DNA of 9,445 nt from Nitrospiria bacterium (lineage in GTDB: Bacteria > Nitrospirota > CAKKRA01 > 9FT-COMBO-42-15): contig CAKKST010000021.1 in NCBI GenBank assembly GCA_919903585.1, positions 1 through 9,445 on the forward strand, in the 5' to 3' direction. Below, one piece after another: positions 1 through 6,514 of the stretch. The notes beneath the pieces are model-generated. The model saw only the letters and a program-made list of their open reading frames with translations, was not told the DNA's origin and made no database searches. Positions within the stretch are counted from its first letter, which is position 1; every line of letters begins with the position of its first letter. The position numbers and the translations under genes were made by a program.

Positions 1-32
1 AAAATAAACAATATGGGGTGTTTTTTCCTCAT
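1..32 (-). CDS. Start of the gene downstream of rpsA, cut by the window edge (possibly SppA-like signal peptide peptidase)
   Basis: After the rpsA stop codon the minus strand has an ATG (32-30) opening a frame that reads MRKKHPILFI up to the window edge. The basic N-terminus followed by hydrophobic residues looks like the start of a signal peptide or membrane anchor. In many Deltaproteobacteria and related phyla the gene after rpsA is sppA, whose product often starts this way, so SppA is a reasonable guess but only a guess from ten codons and context. The 14-nt gap after rpsA lacks a strong Shine-Dalgarno sequence, so translation may be coupled to rpsA. The gene could also be something else with a signal peptide. 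Confidence 0.4.
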   Translation of the reverse strand, partial: MRKKHPILFI

Positions 33-46
33 AGATATGTTTTTAA

Positions 47-1804
47 TTATTCGGAGGTTATCTTACGGGCAACTTCACCCAAGGTATTTCCACCTTTTGC
101 CTGATTTTCCATATACTCCGATATCTCCGCCCTGTCAAGGTCTTTCTTGTATTCCTTAATGGAAAGCGCTATCTTCTTATCAACGGTGTCTATTTTGGTA
201 ACCCTGGCCCACACCTCATCCCCTATCTTCATTACATCCTCTGCCCTGACAGGAGGCTCCACACCTGATTCGCTCACATGTATAAGACCCTCAACGCCCT
301 CTGACAGCTCAACAAATATGCCAAAGTCTGCAACCTTCGTAACCTTTCCCTTTACAGATGTTCCGACCTTATACCTTTCCGGAATCTCCTTTTCCCATGG
401 GTCAGGTGTGAGCTGTTTTATGCCGAGAGAGACACGCTCCTTTTCACTATCAATCTTTAATACCACCGCCTCTATTTGCTGACCCTTCTTCAGCGCCTCT
501 GACGGGTGTTTTATATGTTTTGTCCATGAAATATCCGAGACATGTATCAAACCATCCACACCCTCTTCAAGTCCGACAAAGGCGCCAAATTCAGTAATAT
601 TCTTAATCTTCCCTTCTATCCTCGCACCAACAGGATATTTACTCCTCACAATCTCCCATGGATTGGGAATTATCTGCTTCATGCCGAGAGATATCTTCCT
701 ATTCGATTTATCTATTGAAATGACCACGGCCTCAACGACATCCCCTGGTGAAACTATCTTTGATGGATGCTTCAGCTCATGAGACCATGACATCTCTGAA
801 ACATGTATCAGGCCTTCAACCCCGTGCTCAAGTTCAATAAAGGCGCCGTAATCTGTAATACTCGCCACCTTCCCCCTCATCCTTGTGCCAGGCGGGTATT
901 TTTTATCTGCCTCTTTCCATGGATCCTCTGTCTTCTGCTTATATCCGAGAGAAACCCTGTTTGTATCCTTGTCATACTTTAGCACAAGGACGCTAATCTT
1001 ATTACCTACAGAAAATACCTCGGAAGGATGGTTTACCCTTCCCCATGAGATATCAGTAATATGGAGGAGGCCGTCTATGCCGCCAAGGTCAATAAAGACA
1101 CCGTATTCAGTAATATTCTTCACAGTGCCCTCAACAAGCTGGCCTTCTGTCATGTTTTCAAGGAGCCTTTTTCTGGTGCTGTCCCTCCTTTCCTCCAGTA
1201 CCGCCCTTCTTGACATAACAACATTTCCCCTCTTATTATTCATCTTGATAATCCGCATCGGGAAGGTCTGGCCTATTAATCTATCTATATCCTTTAAAGG
1301 ACGGAGGTCAATGTGAGAGCTCGGGAGGAATGCCTTTACGCCGATATCAACAGTCATCCCGCCCTTTATCTTTGATGTTATTTTCCCCTGAACTATCTCA
1401 TTATTTCTATATGCCCTTTCAATATCAATCCATATCAGCACCTTATCAGCCTTTTCCTTTGAGAGAATAAGATTCCCATCGTTATCCTCACGCTCCTCTA
1501 AATAGACATTAATCATATCGCCTATCTTTATCTTGGAAAGGTCATGCGGTGTGAATTCTTCAATAGGGATCATGCCTTCTGACTTGAAACCTATATCCAC
1601 CATTACGCCATCCCTGTGTATGGCCATTACTGTTCCCTTTACAATTGATCCCTCTTCAATCTTAGTGAAGGTCTCATCATAAAGTTTGGATAGTTCGCCA
1701 TTCTGGCCTTTGCCGCTGGCAGTGTCATTCTCTTCCAATTCATCCTTCCACTTCAAATGTCTCTTAAATTCATGTTCGTGACTCCCGCTTTCCTCTTTCT
1801 CCAT
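47..1804 (-). CDS. rpsA: 30S ribosomal protein S1, six S1 domains
   Basis: Ribosomal protein S1 binds mRNA at the 30S subunit and helps load messages with weak or structured leaders. The 585-residue product has six S1/OB-fold repeats at about 52-118, 137-203, 221-290, 306-377, 392-464 and 480-551. Repeats 3-6 show the canonical pattern: ITEYGVFIDL, a G-[LI]-[LI]-H-[IV]-[ST] strand, then a hydrophobic strand ending in [VI]-[SA]-L-[GS]. Repeats 1 and 2 are divergent, as expected for the ribosome-binding end of S1. Length and architecture match Gram-negative S1 (about 550-590 residues). The first 50 residues are charged and low in conservation, so the start is less certain: an AAGGG lies 4 nt before the ATG and a stronger GGAGG lies 13 nt before it. 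It follows ispH by 34 nt and has its own promoter candidate. Confidence 0.97.
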   Translation of the reverse strand: MEKEESGSHEHEFKRHLKWKDELEENDTASGKGQNGELSKLYDETFTKIEEGSIVKGTVMAIHRDGVMVDIGFKSEGMIPIEEFTPHDLSKIKIGDMINVYLEEREDNDGNLILSKEKADKVLIWIDIERAYRNNEIVQGKITSKIKGGMTVDIGVKAFLPSSHIDLRPLKDIDRLIGQTFPMRIIKMNNKRGNVVMSRRAVLEERRDSTRKRLLENMTEGQLVEGTVKNITEYGVFIDLGGIDGLLHITDISWGRVNHPSEVFSVGNKISVLVLKYDKDTNRVSLGYKQKTEDPWKEADKKYPPGTRMRGKVASITDYGAFIELEHGVEGLIHVSEMSWSHELKHPSKIVSPGDVVEAVVISIDKSNRKISLGMKQIIPNPWEIVRSKYPVGARIEGKIKNITEFGAFVGLEEGVDGLIHVSDISWTKHIKHPSEALKKGQQIEAVVLKIDSEKERVSLGIKQLTPDPWEKEIPERYKVGTSVKGKVTKVADFGIFVELSEGVEGLIHVSESGVEPPVRAEDVMKIGDEVWARVTKIDTVDKKIALSIKEYKKDLDRAEISEYMENQAKGGNTLGEVARKITSE

Positions 1805-1829
1805 CGTGCCCTTAGCACCTCCTACTGAG

Positions 1830-1858
1830 ATTATACTCCTAACCTATCCTCCCCTTAA
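1830..1858 (-). promoter_or_regulatory. Candidate sigma70-type promoter for rpsA
   Basis: On the minus strand an exact TATAAT (1835-1830) lies 17 nt downstream of TTAAGG (1858-1853), which matches only 3 of 6 positions of TTGACA. It overlaps the last codons of ispH and points at rpsA, 26 nt away. Transcription would begin near 1823, very close to the AGGAGG at 1823-1818, leaving a leader of about 20 nt. A separate promoter would suit S1, which is needed in larger amounts than IspH. The weak -35 keeps this a candidate. Confidence 0.35.
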
Positions 1859-2687
1859 TATCCTCTAATTTATGAATAACCTCATTTATTATCCAGTCAG
1901 GTGTTGATGCGCCTGCTGTAATGCCAACCTTCTTTATACCCTTAAACCACTTCTCCTTAATCTCATCCGCCACCTCAATATGGTATACACTCTCTGTCTC
2001 CTCTTTACATATTGCAGCAAGGCGGCTTGTATTTGCGCTGTTCCTGCCGCCGACTACAAGCATTACATCAACATCCTTTGCTATCTCTCTTGTCTCGGTC
2101 TGCCTTATACTCGTGGCATCACATATAGTATTTAAAATCTTTACATCATGCGCCGCCTTCAGGGCCTCATCTATCACCTTCAGGAGATTTATCCTTGACT
2201 GGGTTGTCTGGCTGACAATGCCCACCTTTTTGCCTTTTAATAATCCTGCTAATCCCTCTCCTGTCTCTGTAACAATAACCCCATCACCTGCATAACCAAT
2301 GATACTCTTAACCTCCGGGTGTTTCTCATCGCCAACTATAACTATCTGATAGCCTTCTTTTCTCAGCTTTGTTGCATGCTGCTGCGCCTTTTTTACAAAG
2401 GGGCATGTGGCATCAATAATCTTATTTCCCTGTTTATTTATACCTTCTATAACCTGCGGGGTCACACCATGAGACCGTAAGATAACCACACTTTTATTGG
2501 TATCCGTATACGATTCTACTGCATTTACCCCTTCCTCTGCAAGTTTTTTTACCACCTGCGGGTTATGAATAATAGGACCTAATGTATAGACATCCTTCCC
2601 ATAGCTCTTTGCAGTATCAAAGGCAAGTTTAATCGCCCTCTTTACACCAAAACAAAAGCCGGCATTCTTTGCGACTAAGATTTCCAT
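1839..2687 (-). CDS. ispH: 4-hydroxy-3-methylbut-2-enyl diphosphate reductase (LytB/IspH)
   Basis: IspH is the cytosolic [4Fe-4S] enzyme of the last MEP-pathway step, reducing HMBPP to IPP and DMAPP. From the start chosen here the protein has 282 residues, typical of the family. The three cluster cysteines are visible: C12 in AGFCFGVKRA, C95 in DATCPFVKK and C189 in NTICDATSIRQ. The substrate-site residues also appear in order: H41, H74 (RSHG), H123/E125 (KHPEVKS), S217/N218 in NSANTSRL and S261 in GASTPDW. An in-frame ATG at 2702 would add MERRD, but that ATG lies at the end of an AT-rich inverted repeat. The ATG at 2687 has a GGAG 9 nt upstream and begins MEILVAKNAGFCFG, the usual IspH N-terminus. 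It lies between plsC and rpsA in the operon. Confidence 0.97.
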   Translation of the reverse strand: MEILVAKNAGFCFGVKRAIKLAFDTAKSYGKDVYTLGPIIHNPQVVKKLAEEGVNAVESYTDTNKSVVILRSHGVTPQVIEGINKQGNKIIDATCPFVKKAQQHATKLRKEGYQIVIVGDEKHPEVKSIIGYAGDGVIVTETGEGLAGLLKGKKVGIVSQTTQSRINLLKVIDEALKAAHDVKILNTICDATSIRQTETREIAKDVDVMLVVGGRNSANTSRLAAICKEETESVYHIEVADEIKEKWFKGIKKVGITAGASTPDWIINEVIHKLEDIKGRIG

Positions 2688-2700
2688 GTCTCTTCGCTCC

Positions 2701-2773
2701 ATTGTAAAATGAAAATTGCAAAATTTAAATTGTAAATTTATTTTCCTTCATTTTAAAATTTTCAATTTACAAT
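2701..2773. repeat. AT-rich 73-bp inverted repeat filling the plsC-ispH junction
   Basis: The left end reads ATTGTAAAATGAAAATT and the reverse complement of the right end reads ATTGTAAATTGAAAATT, so the termini form a near-perfect inverted repeat around an AT-rich core. The core has further internal similarity (AAATTTAAATTGTAAATTT-like). The whole junction is repeat: one end supplies the TAA stop of plsC (TTG TAA), and the other contributes an upstream in-frame ATG for ispH. Similar AT-rich TTGTAAA-ended repeats are common in environmental bacterial genomes. It has no coding capacity and does not look like a terminator. Confidence 0.7.
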
Positions 2774-3384
2774 AATTCCTCTTTTAACTCTGCAATCCTT
2801 TCCATTATCCTTTTACTGATATCGCTATAAAGATCTTTATTGCCCCTATTCTCTTCTATCATCCCTGTAAAGTCAATAGGTTTCCCAAAGCTAACAATCA
2901 CCTTTTTAAAACGAAGCCTCTTTGAATCCCTCGGAAGAACCTCTTCAGAGCCTTTAATATATGCCGGGACAACCTTTACGCCGCTCAGGGCAACTATTAT
3001 CCCCACACCAGCCTTTCCCTCTCTAAGCCTTCCGTCCCTGCTCCTTGTCCCTTCAGGAAAGAGGAGCATAGGCTCTCCCTTTTTTAATCTCCTTACAGCC
3101 TCCTTTATAGCGCCCCTGTCACCAGTGCCCCTTTTAACAGGGAACGACTTCCACTTTCTTAAAATCCATGCAAAGACAGGATTACGAAAGAGGTCATCAC
3201 GGGCCATGTAATTTACCCTTCTGCTTATTACGCACCCGACAAATGGCGGGTCAAGATAGCTCACATGATTGGATGCGATTATCACGCCGCCCTTCTTGGG
3301 TATATTGCTGTGCCCAATAACCTTTACCCTAAAAAAGACCTTTGCTATTATAAAAAATATCAGATGAAATACAGCATAAAACAT
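2767..3384 (-). CDS. plsC: 1-acyl-sn-glycerol-3-phosphate acyltransferase (PlsC family)
   Basis: PlsC-type enzymes acylate lysophosphatidic acid at the membrane to make phosphatidic acid, the phospholipid precursor. The 205-residue protein starts with a hydrophobic membrane segment (about residues 2-18). It then shows the catalytic NHVSYLD (HX4D, H40 and D45) and the substrate-binding FPEGTRS at 109-115. A basic VKRG block at 83-86 and a later P-A-Y-I-K-G segment are also family features. The length is short but normal for bacterial stand-alone PlsC. It sits between cmk and ispH. The start has no classical Shine-Dalgarno; the nearest purine-rich stretch, GAGGGGG about 10 nt upstream, is the end of the adjacent repeat. 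Related acyltransferases act on other lipids, so exact substrate specificity is inferred. Confidence 0.93.
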   Translation of the reverse strand: MFYAVFHLIFFIIAKVFFRVKVIGHSNIPKKGGVIIASNHVSYLDPPFVGCVISRRVNYMARDDLFRNPVFAWILRKWKSFPVKRGTGDRGAIKEAVRRLKKGEPMLLFPEGTRSRDGRLREGKAGVGIIVALSGVKVVPAYIKGSEEVLPRDSKRLRFKKVIVSFGKPIDFTGMIEENRGNKDLYSDISKRIMERIAELKEELL

Positions 3385-3395
3385 TTCTCAGTATC

Positions 3396-3512
3396 CCCCT
3401 CACCCTCCCCTTTCCCCCAAGGGGAGAGGGTGCTTTTTACTTCCTCTCCCCAGAGGGAAGACGATACTTTTTTACTTCCTCTCCCCGATGGGGAGAGGAT
3501 TAAGGTGAGGGG
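3396..3512 (-). repeat. 117-bp three-hairpin element, copy 1 (CCCCTCACC termini)
   Basis: The element has terminal inverted repeats, CCCCTCACCCT at 3396-3406 and AGGTGAGGGG at 3503-3512, around three hairpins. The clearest is CCTCTCCCC-GAT-GGGGAGAGG (3478-3498, nine perfect pairs). Its reverse complement aligns along its whole length with the element at 8721-8841; by eye about 43 of the first 50 positions agree. It fills the gap between cmk and plsC, and the last 13 residues and stop codon of cmk lie inside it. In the reading direction of the operon its hairpins are followed by A-rich tracts, not T-rich ones. It encodes no protein of its own; it looks like a REP/MITE-type non-autonomous repeat. 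Confidence 0.85.
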
Positions 3513-4194
3513 TCTTTGCCTTTACCTGTTTTTTGGAAATCTCATTCAGCATCTTTTTCACCACACCCTCTGCATCAAGTCCTGTGGAGTCTATTACAAT
3601 AGCATCCTCTGCTATGCAGAGAGGCGCAATATCCCTCTTTGTATCATTATGATCCCTTTTTCTTATATCCTCTGTTGTATCCTCTATTTTTATATCCAGA
3701 CCCTTTGCCTTGAGTTCGCTGTATCTCCTGCGGCCCCTCTCCTTCACATCAGCATCAAGAAAGAATTTAATATCTGCATCAGGAAAGACAACTGTGCCAA
3801 TGTCCCTGCCTTCAAGCACAGCGCCGCCCTCTTTTCCAAACTGCCTCTGTAGCTCCAGCAGCCTCTTTCTTACGCAGGTGGCAGCAGAGACCTTAGATGA
3901 GAGCATCCCTATCTCAGGTGTCCTTATGTAATTGCTGGCATCCATGTTATCTATAAATATCCTTTCCTCTCCGCTTATCAATCTTATTTCAATCTCGGTT
4001 TCCTTACCCAGCCTCTCCAGCGATGACTCATCCTTTACATCAATACCCTTTTCTTTTGCCTTCCATGCAATGGCACGGTACATTGCGCCTGTATCCACAT
4101 AGATATATCCCATTCTCTTTGCGAGGAGTCTGGCCGTTGTGCTTTTGCCTGCGCCTGATGGGCCGTCTATGGCTATAATAAATCTCTTTCTCAC
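3472..4194 (-). CDS. cmk: Cytidylate (CMP) kinase with a repeat-derived C-terminal tail
   Basis: Cmk phosphorylates CMP and dCMP with ATP in the cytosol. The 240-residue protein has the P-loop GPSGAGKS (11-18), DTGAMYRA (34-41) in the NMP-binding region, the family signature EGRDIGTVVFPDAD (128-141) and the RDHNDTKRD lid segment (180-188). The catalytic domain ends near residue 222. The last 13 residues, TPHLNPLPIGERK, are encoded by the repeat element at 3396-3512, and such tails occur wherever this kind of repeat abuts a gene. The native length was therefore probably about 225 residues, close to the family norm. The start is a GTG with a weak TGGAAA 7-8 nt upstream, chosen because the P-loop begins at the expected distance from it. 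It follows aroA in the operon after 83 nt. Confidence 0.96.
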   Translation of the reverse strand: MRKRFIIAIDGPSGAGKSTTARLLAKRMGYIYVDTGAMYRAIAWKAKEKGIDVKDESSLERLGKETEIEIRLISGEERIFIDNMDASNYIRTPEIGMLSSKVSAATCVRKRLLELQRQFGKEGGAVLEGRDIGTVVFPDADIKFFLDADVKERGRRRYSELKAKGLDIKIEDTTEDIRKRDHNDTKRDIAPLCIAEDAIVIDSTGLDAEGVVKKMLNEISKKQVKAKTPHLNPLPIGERK

Positions 4195-4211
4195 AAAATT
4201 ATTTCCATTTT

Positions 4212-4265
4212 GTAGGGCAACCCTTTAGGGTTGCTTTTTTATGCAGGGCTAAGGCCCTGCCCTAC
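4212..4265. repeat. 54-bp double-hairpin element with GTAGGGCA/TGCCCTAC termini
   Basis: The ends GTAGGGCA (4212-4219) and TGCCCTAC (4258-4265) are exact inverted repeats. Inside are two perfect 7-bp hairpins: GCAACCC-TTTA-GGGTTGC (4217-4234) and GCAGGGC-TAAG-GCCCTGC (4243-4260), joined by TTTTTTAT. It occupies most of the aroA-cmk gap. The design, palindromes bounded by GTAGGG, resembles widespread REP-like repeats of environmental bacteria. On the plus strand the first hairpin plus T6 looks like an intrinsic terminator, but no plus-strand gene precedes it. On the operon strand no T-tract follows either hairpin. Confidence 0.8.
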
Positions 4266-4277
4266 CTACATTATCCT

Positions 4278-5567
4278 TTACCCTTTCAGCGAATTCAATT
4301 TCTCCATAAAATCCGGAAAGGATGTATTTATCCATTCAGTATCCTCTATTATTGTCTCGCCGTCTGCCCTGAGTCCTGCAATAATAATGGCCATCGCAAC
4401 CCTGTGGTCGCAATAGCTCTTGCAGACAGCGCCAGAAAGCCTCTCCCTGCCTGCAATCCTTAACCCATCATCAAACTCCTCTATATCAACGCCCATCCTT
4501 CTTAAACCATCTGCCATTGCTGCAATCCTGTCCGACTCCTTTACACGAAGCTCCTTTGCATCACGTATTACTGTCTCTCCATCTGCAAGGGCGCCTGCAA
4601 CGCACAAGATTGGAAACTCATCAATAGCCCTCGGCACAAGCCCGCCGGATATAACAGCGCCCTTTAATGGCGCATATCTTATCCTGATATCTGCCACAGG
4701 CTCAAGACCAAAATCCATCTTATTTAATATCTCTATATCAGCGCCCATCATCTTTAATACATCTATTATTCCTGTCCTTGTGGAATTAATGCCTGTGTCC
4801 CTGATAATAACATCAGAGCCTTCCACAACAGATGCAGCCACCATAAAAAAAGCCGCAGAGGAGATGTCTCCGGGTATCTTTAACTCAGCGCCCTTTAACC
4901 TCTGGCCGCCCTTTATGCTGACTGATAATCCCTTCTCTTTAATCTCGGCGCCGAGATATCTCAGCATCCTCTCTGTGTGGTCGCGGGACTTCATCGGCTC
5001 TGCAATTTTAGTCTCTCCTTCTGCATATAATCCTGCCAAGAGGAGAGAGGATTTTACCTGTGCGCTTGAGATCGGTGAATTATAATCTATCCCCTTTAGC
5101 TTTGTGCCTTTAATAGCAACAGGCGCCTTAGTATCATTCTCCCTCCCGCTTATATCTGCACCCATCATCTTAAGAGGCTTTATCACACGGCCCATGGGTC
5201 TCTTTCTTAAAGAAGAATCGCCTGTAAGAACAGAAAAAAAACCTTGACCTGCCAAGAGGCCTGTCAGAAGCCTTATGCCTGTGCCTGAGTTGCCGAGGTC
5301 AAGGACATTCTCAGGCTCCCTCAATCCCAAGAGCCCCTTTCCATTCACAATAATAGATTCCGTACCAATGCCCTCTATATTTACCCCGAGATTTAACATC
5401 GCCCTCGCAGAGTTTATTGTATCCTCTGCCGTCAGGAAGCCTGTTATCCTTGTTTTGCCTTCGGATATGCCGCCTATCATAACAGCCCTGTGGGAAATGG
5501 ACTTATCCCCGGGCGCCTTTATCTCACCCTTTAATGCCTTTGTCAGATTGACCTTTAATGTCTTCAC
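4278..5567 (-). CDS. aroA: 3-phosphoshikimate 1-carboxyvinyltransferase (EPSP synthase)
   Basis: AroA transfers enolpyruvyl from PEP to shikimate-3-phosphate, the sixth shikimate-pathway step. The 429-residue length is typical. Conserved blocks appear in order: PGDKSISHRAVM (19-30), LGNSGTGIRLLTGL (91-104), DSSLRKRPMGRV (117-128), SSAQVKSS (167-174), IPGDISSAAFFM (231-242), DEFPILCVAGALADG (316-330), RVKESDRI (341-348) and DHRVAMA (387-393). The GNSGTGIR form keeps glycine at the PEP/glyphosate contact, where some tolerant enzymes carry alanine. The start is a GTG overlapping the tyrA stop as GTGA, with AAAGG 5 nt upstream, which indicates translational coupling. Cmk follows. Confidence 0.98.
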   Translation of the reverse strand: MKTLKVNLTKALKGEIKAPGDKSISHRAVMIGGISEGKTRITGFLTAEDTINSARAMLNLGVNIEGIGTESIIVNGKGLLGLREPENVLDLGNSGTGIRLLTGLLAGQGFFSVLTGDSSLRKRPMGRVIKPLKMMGADISGRENDTKAPVAIKGTKLKGIDYNSPISSAQVKSSLLLAGLYAEGETKIAEPMKSRDHTERMLRYLGAEIKEKGLSVSIKGGQRLKGAELKIPGDISSAAFFMVAASVVEGSDVIIRDTGINSTRTGIIDVLKMMGADIEILNKMDFGLEPVADIRIRYAPLKGAVISGGLVPRAIDEFPILCVAGALADGETVIRDAKELRVKESDRIAAMADGLRRMGVDIEEFDDGLRIAGRERLSGAVCKSYCDHRVAMAIIIAGLRADGETIIEDTEWINTSFPDFMEKLNSLKG

Positions 5568-6430
5568 TTAAGCCTTTCCCTCACTGCCCTTGCCTTTTCA
5601 AACTCTTTTATAAGTCCCATGCCGTTTCCATCTTTAATATATTTTTTTATCTTATTGAGATTCTTCTGATAGTGATTAATCATGGCAATAACATTTTCCC
5701 TGTTATATAAAAATATATCCCGCCACATCTCAGGGGAGCTCTCTGAAATCCTTGTAAAGTCCTTAAATCCGCCTCCTGAGAAGGATATAAAGTCATCACC
5801 CTTTTCCTTAATTTCTGCCACTGTGTTTACAAGTGAGTAGGCAGCAATATGCGGCAGATGGCTGACTGCGCCGAGCGCCTTATCATGCAGCATCGGATCC
5901 ATTAATACCACCTCAGCGCCAACAGCCTTCCATAATGCAGATATTTCTTTAAGCGCAGTTGGATTTGTCTTTGATGTTGGCGTCAGGATGCATCTTGTGC
6001 CTTCAAAGAGCCTTGGGGTCGCAGCCTTTACACCTGACTTTTCCTTTCCTGCTATTGGGTGGCCGCCAACAAAGAATACACCCTTTGGAAGCAGGCCTTC
6101 TATCCTGCTGACCAGCCTGCCCTTTACGCTTCCCACATCTGTAACAATTGCACCCTGTTTAAGAACCGGCATCATCTGCCTGATGCATCTTTCAAAACTT
6201 CCAACAGGCGTGGCAATAACAATCAGATCAGCGTCCTTTACAGCCTTTGATATGTCATGTGTGTAGTTATCAATAACCTTTAGCCTGACTGCCTCTCTCA
6301 GGTTAGCCGCCCCTCTGCCGAATCCTATTATCTCTTTTACAATGCCCTTCTCCCTGCCTCCCATTGCGAGTGAGCCGCCAATCAGTCCAACACCAACAAT
6401 CACCATACGGTTGAAAAAGGGAAGCTTCAT
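5564..6430 (-). CDS. tyrA: Prephenate dehydrogenase, short form without an ACT domain
   Basis: TyrA oxidatively decarboxylates prephenate (or arogenate) with NAD(P)+ on the way to tyrosine. The 288-residue protein begins with a Rossmann nucleotide-binding motif, VGVGLIGGS (12-20), followed by IVIATPVGS (70-78) and VTDVGSVKG (96-104). The helical dimerisation domain carries GGHPIAGKEKSG (122-133), AVSHLPH (188-194) and GGGFKDFTRI (219-228). It ends shortly after the catalytic core, so there is no C-terminal ACT domain and no fused chorismate mutase. The mutase activity is expected from pheA two genes upstream. The ATG has only a weak GGGA about 8 nt upstream. Its stop overlaps the aroA start by 4 nt. 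Whether it prefers prephenate or arogenate cannot be read from the sequence. Confidence 0.95.
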   Translation of the reverse strand: MKLPFFNRMVIVGVGLIGGSLAMGGREKGIVKEIIGFGRGAANLREAVRLKVIDNYTHDISKAVKDADLIVIATPVGSFERCIRQMMPVLKQGAIVTDVGSVKGRLVSRIEGLLPKGVFFVGGHPIAGKEKSGVKAATPRLFEGTRCILTPTSKTNPTALKEISALWKAVGAEVVLMDPMLHDKALGAVSHLPHIAAYSLVNTVAEIKEKGDDFISFSGGGFKDFTRISESSPEMWRDIFLYNRENVIAMINHYQKNLNKIKKYIKDGNGMGLIKEFEKARAVRERLK

Positions 6431-6455
6431 CTATTAAATCCCAGGGAATTTATTT

Positions 6456-6485
6456 TTCTCCGTTTCTCCCATTCTCCGTTTCTCC
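6456..6485. repeat. Two 14-bp direct repeats (16-bp period) between aroF and tyrA
   Basis: TTCTCCGTTTCTCC occurs at 6456-6469 and again, identical, at 6472-6485, separated by CA. It lies in the 84-nt gap between the DAHP synthase gene and tyrA, the only sizeable gap in the aromatic block. On the coding strand it reads as purine-rich GGAGAAACGGAGAA units, which contain Shine-Dalgarno-like GGAG cores about 28 to 55 nt from the tyrA start. No hairpin is evident. It may be a remnant of a short tandem repeat or a protein-binding site. Confidence 0.6.
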
Positions 6486-6514
6486 GACTCAAGATTTTCC
6501 TCCGTGTCAAGGCG

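Noticed and set aside
885..1316. 143-codon plus-strand frame opposite rpsA, and similar frames opposite ispH, plsC, tyrA and pheA
   Set aside because: All lie antisense to clearly functional genes and show no motif of their own.
3265..3852. 195-codon plus-strand frame spanning plsC 5' end, the repeat and cmk 3' end
   Set aside because: It crosses two real genes and a hairpin repeat; its PLPDGERIKVRG stretch is just the repeat translated on the other strand.
4217..4240. Textbook-looking intrinsic terminator on the plus strand (GCAACCC hairpin plus T6)
   Set aside because: No plus-strand gene precedes it, and the hairpin is an integral half of the GTAGGG-bounded repeat; on the operon strand no T-tract follows. 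Treated as repeat structure.
4420..5085. 221-codon plus-strand open frame opposite aroA
   Set aside because: It is the antisense of a well-conserved aroA, has a composition typical of a shadow frame (rich in S, P, I) and no recognisable domain or ribosome binding site.
6435..6452. Imperfect palindrome TAAATCCC-A-GGGAATTTA just before the tyrA start
   Set aside because: One-base bulge, single occurrence and location over a weak ribosome binding site; too little to call an operator.
6490..6514. TTGACA on the minus strand between aroF and tyrA as a promoter -35
   Set aside because: No acceptable -10 hexamer lies 15-19 nt downstream.
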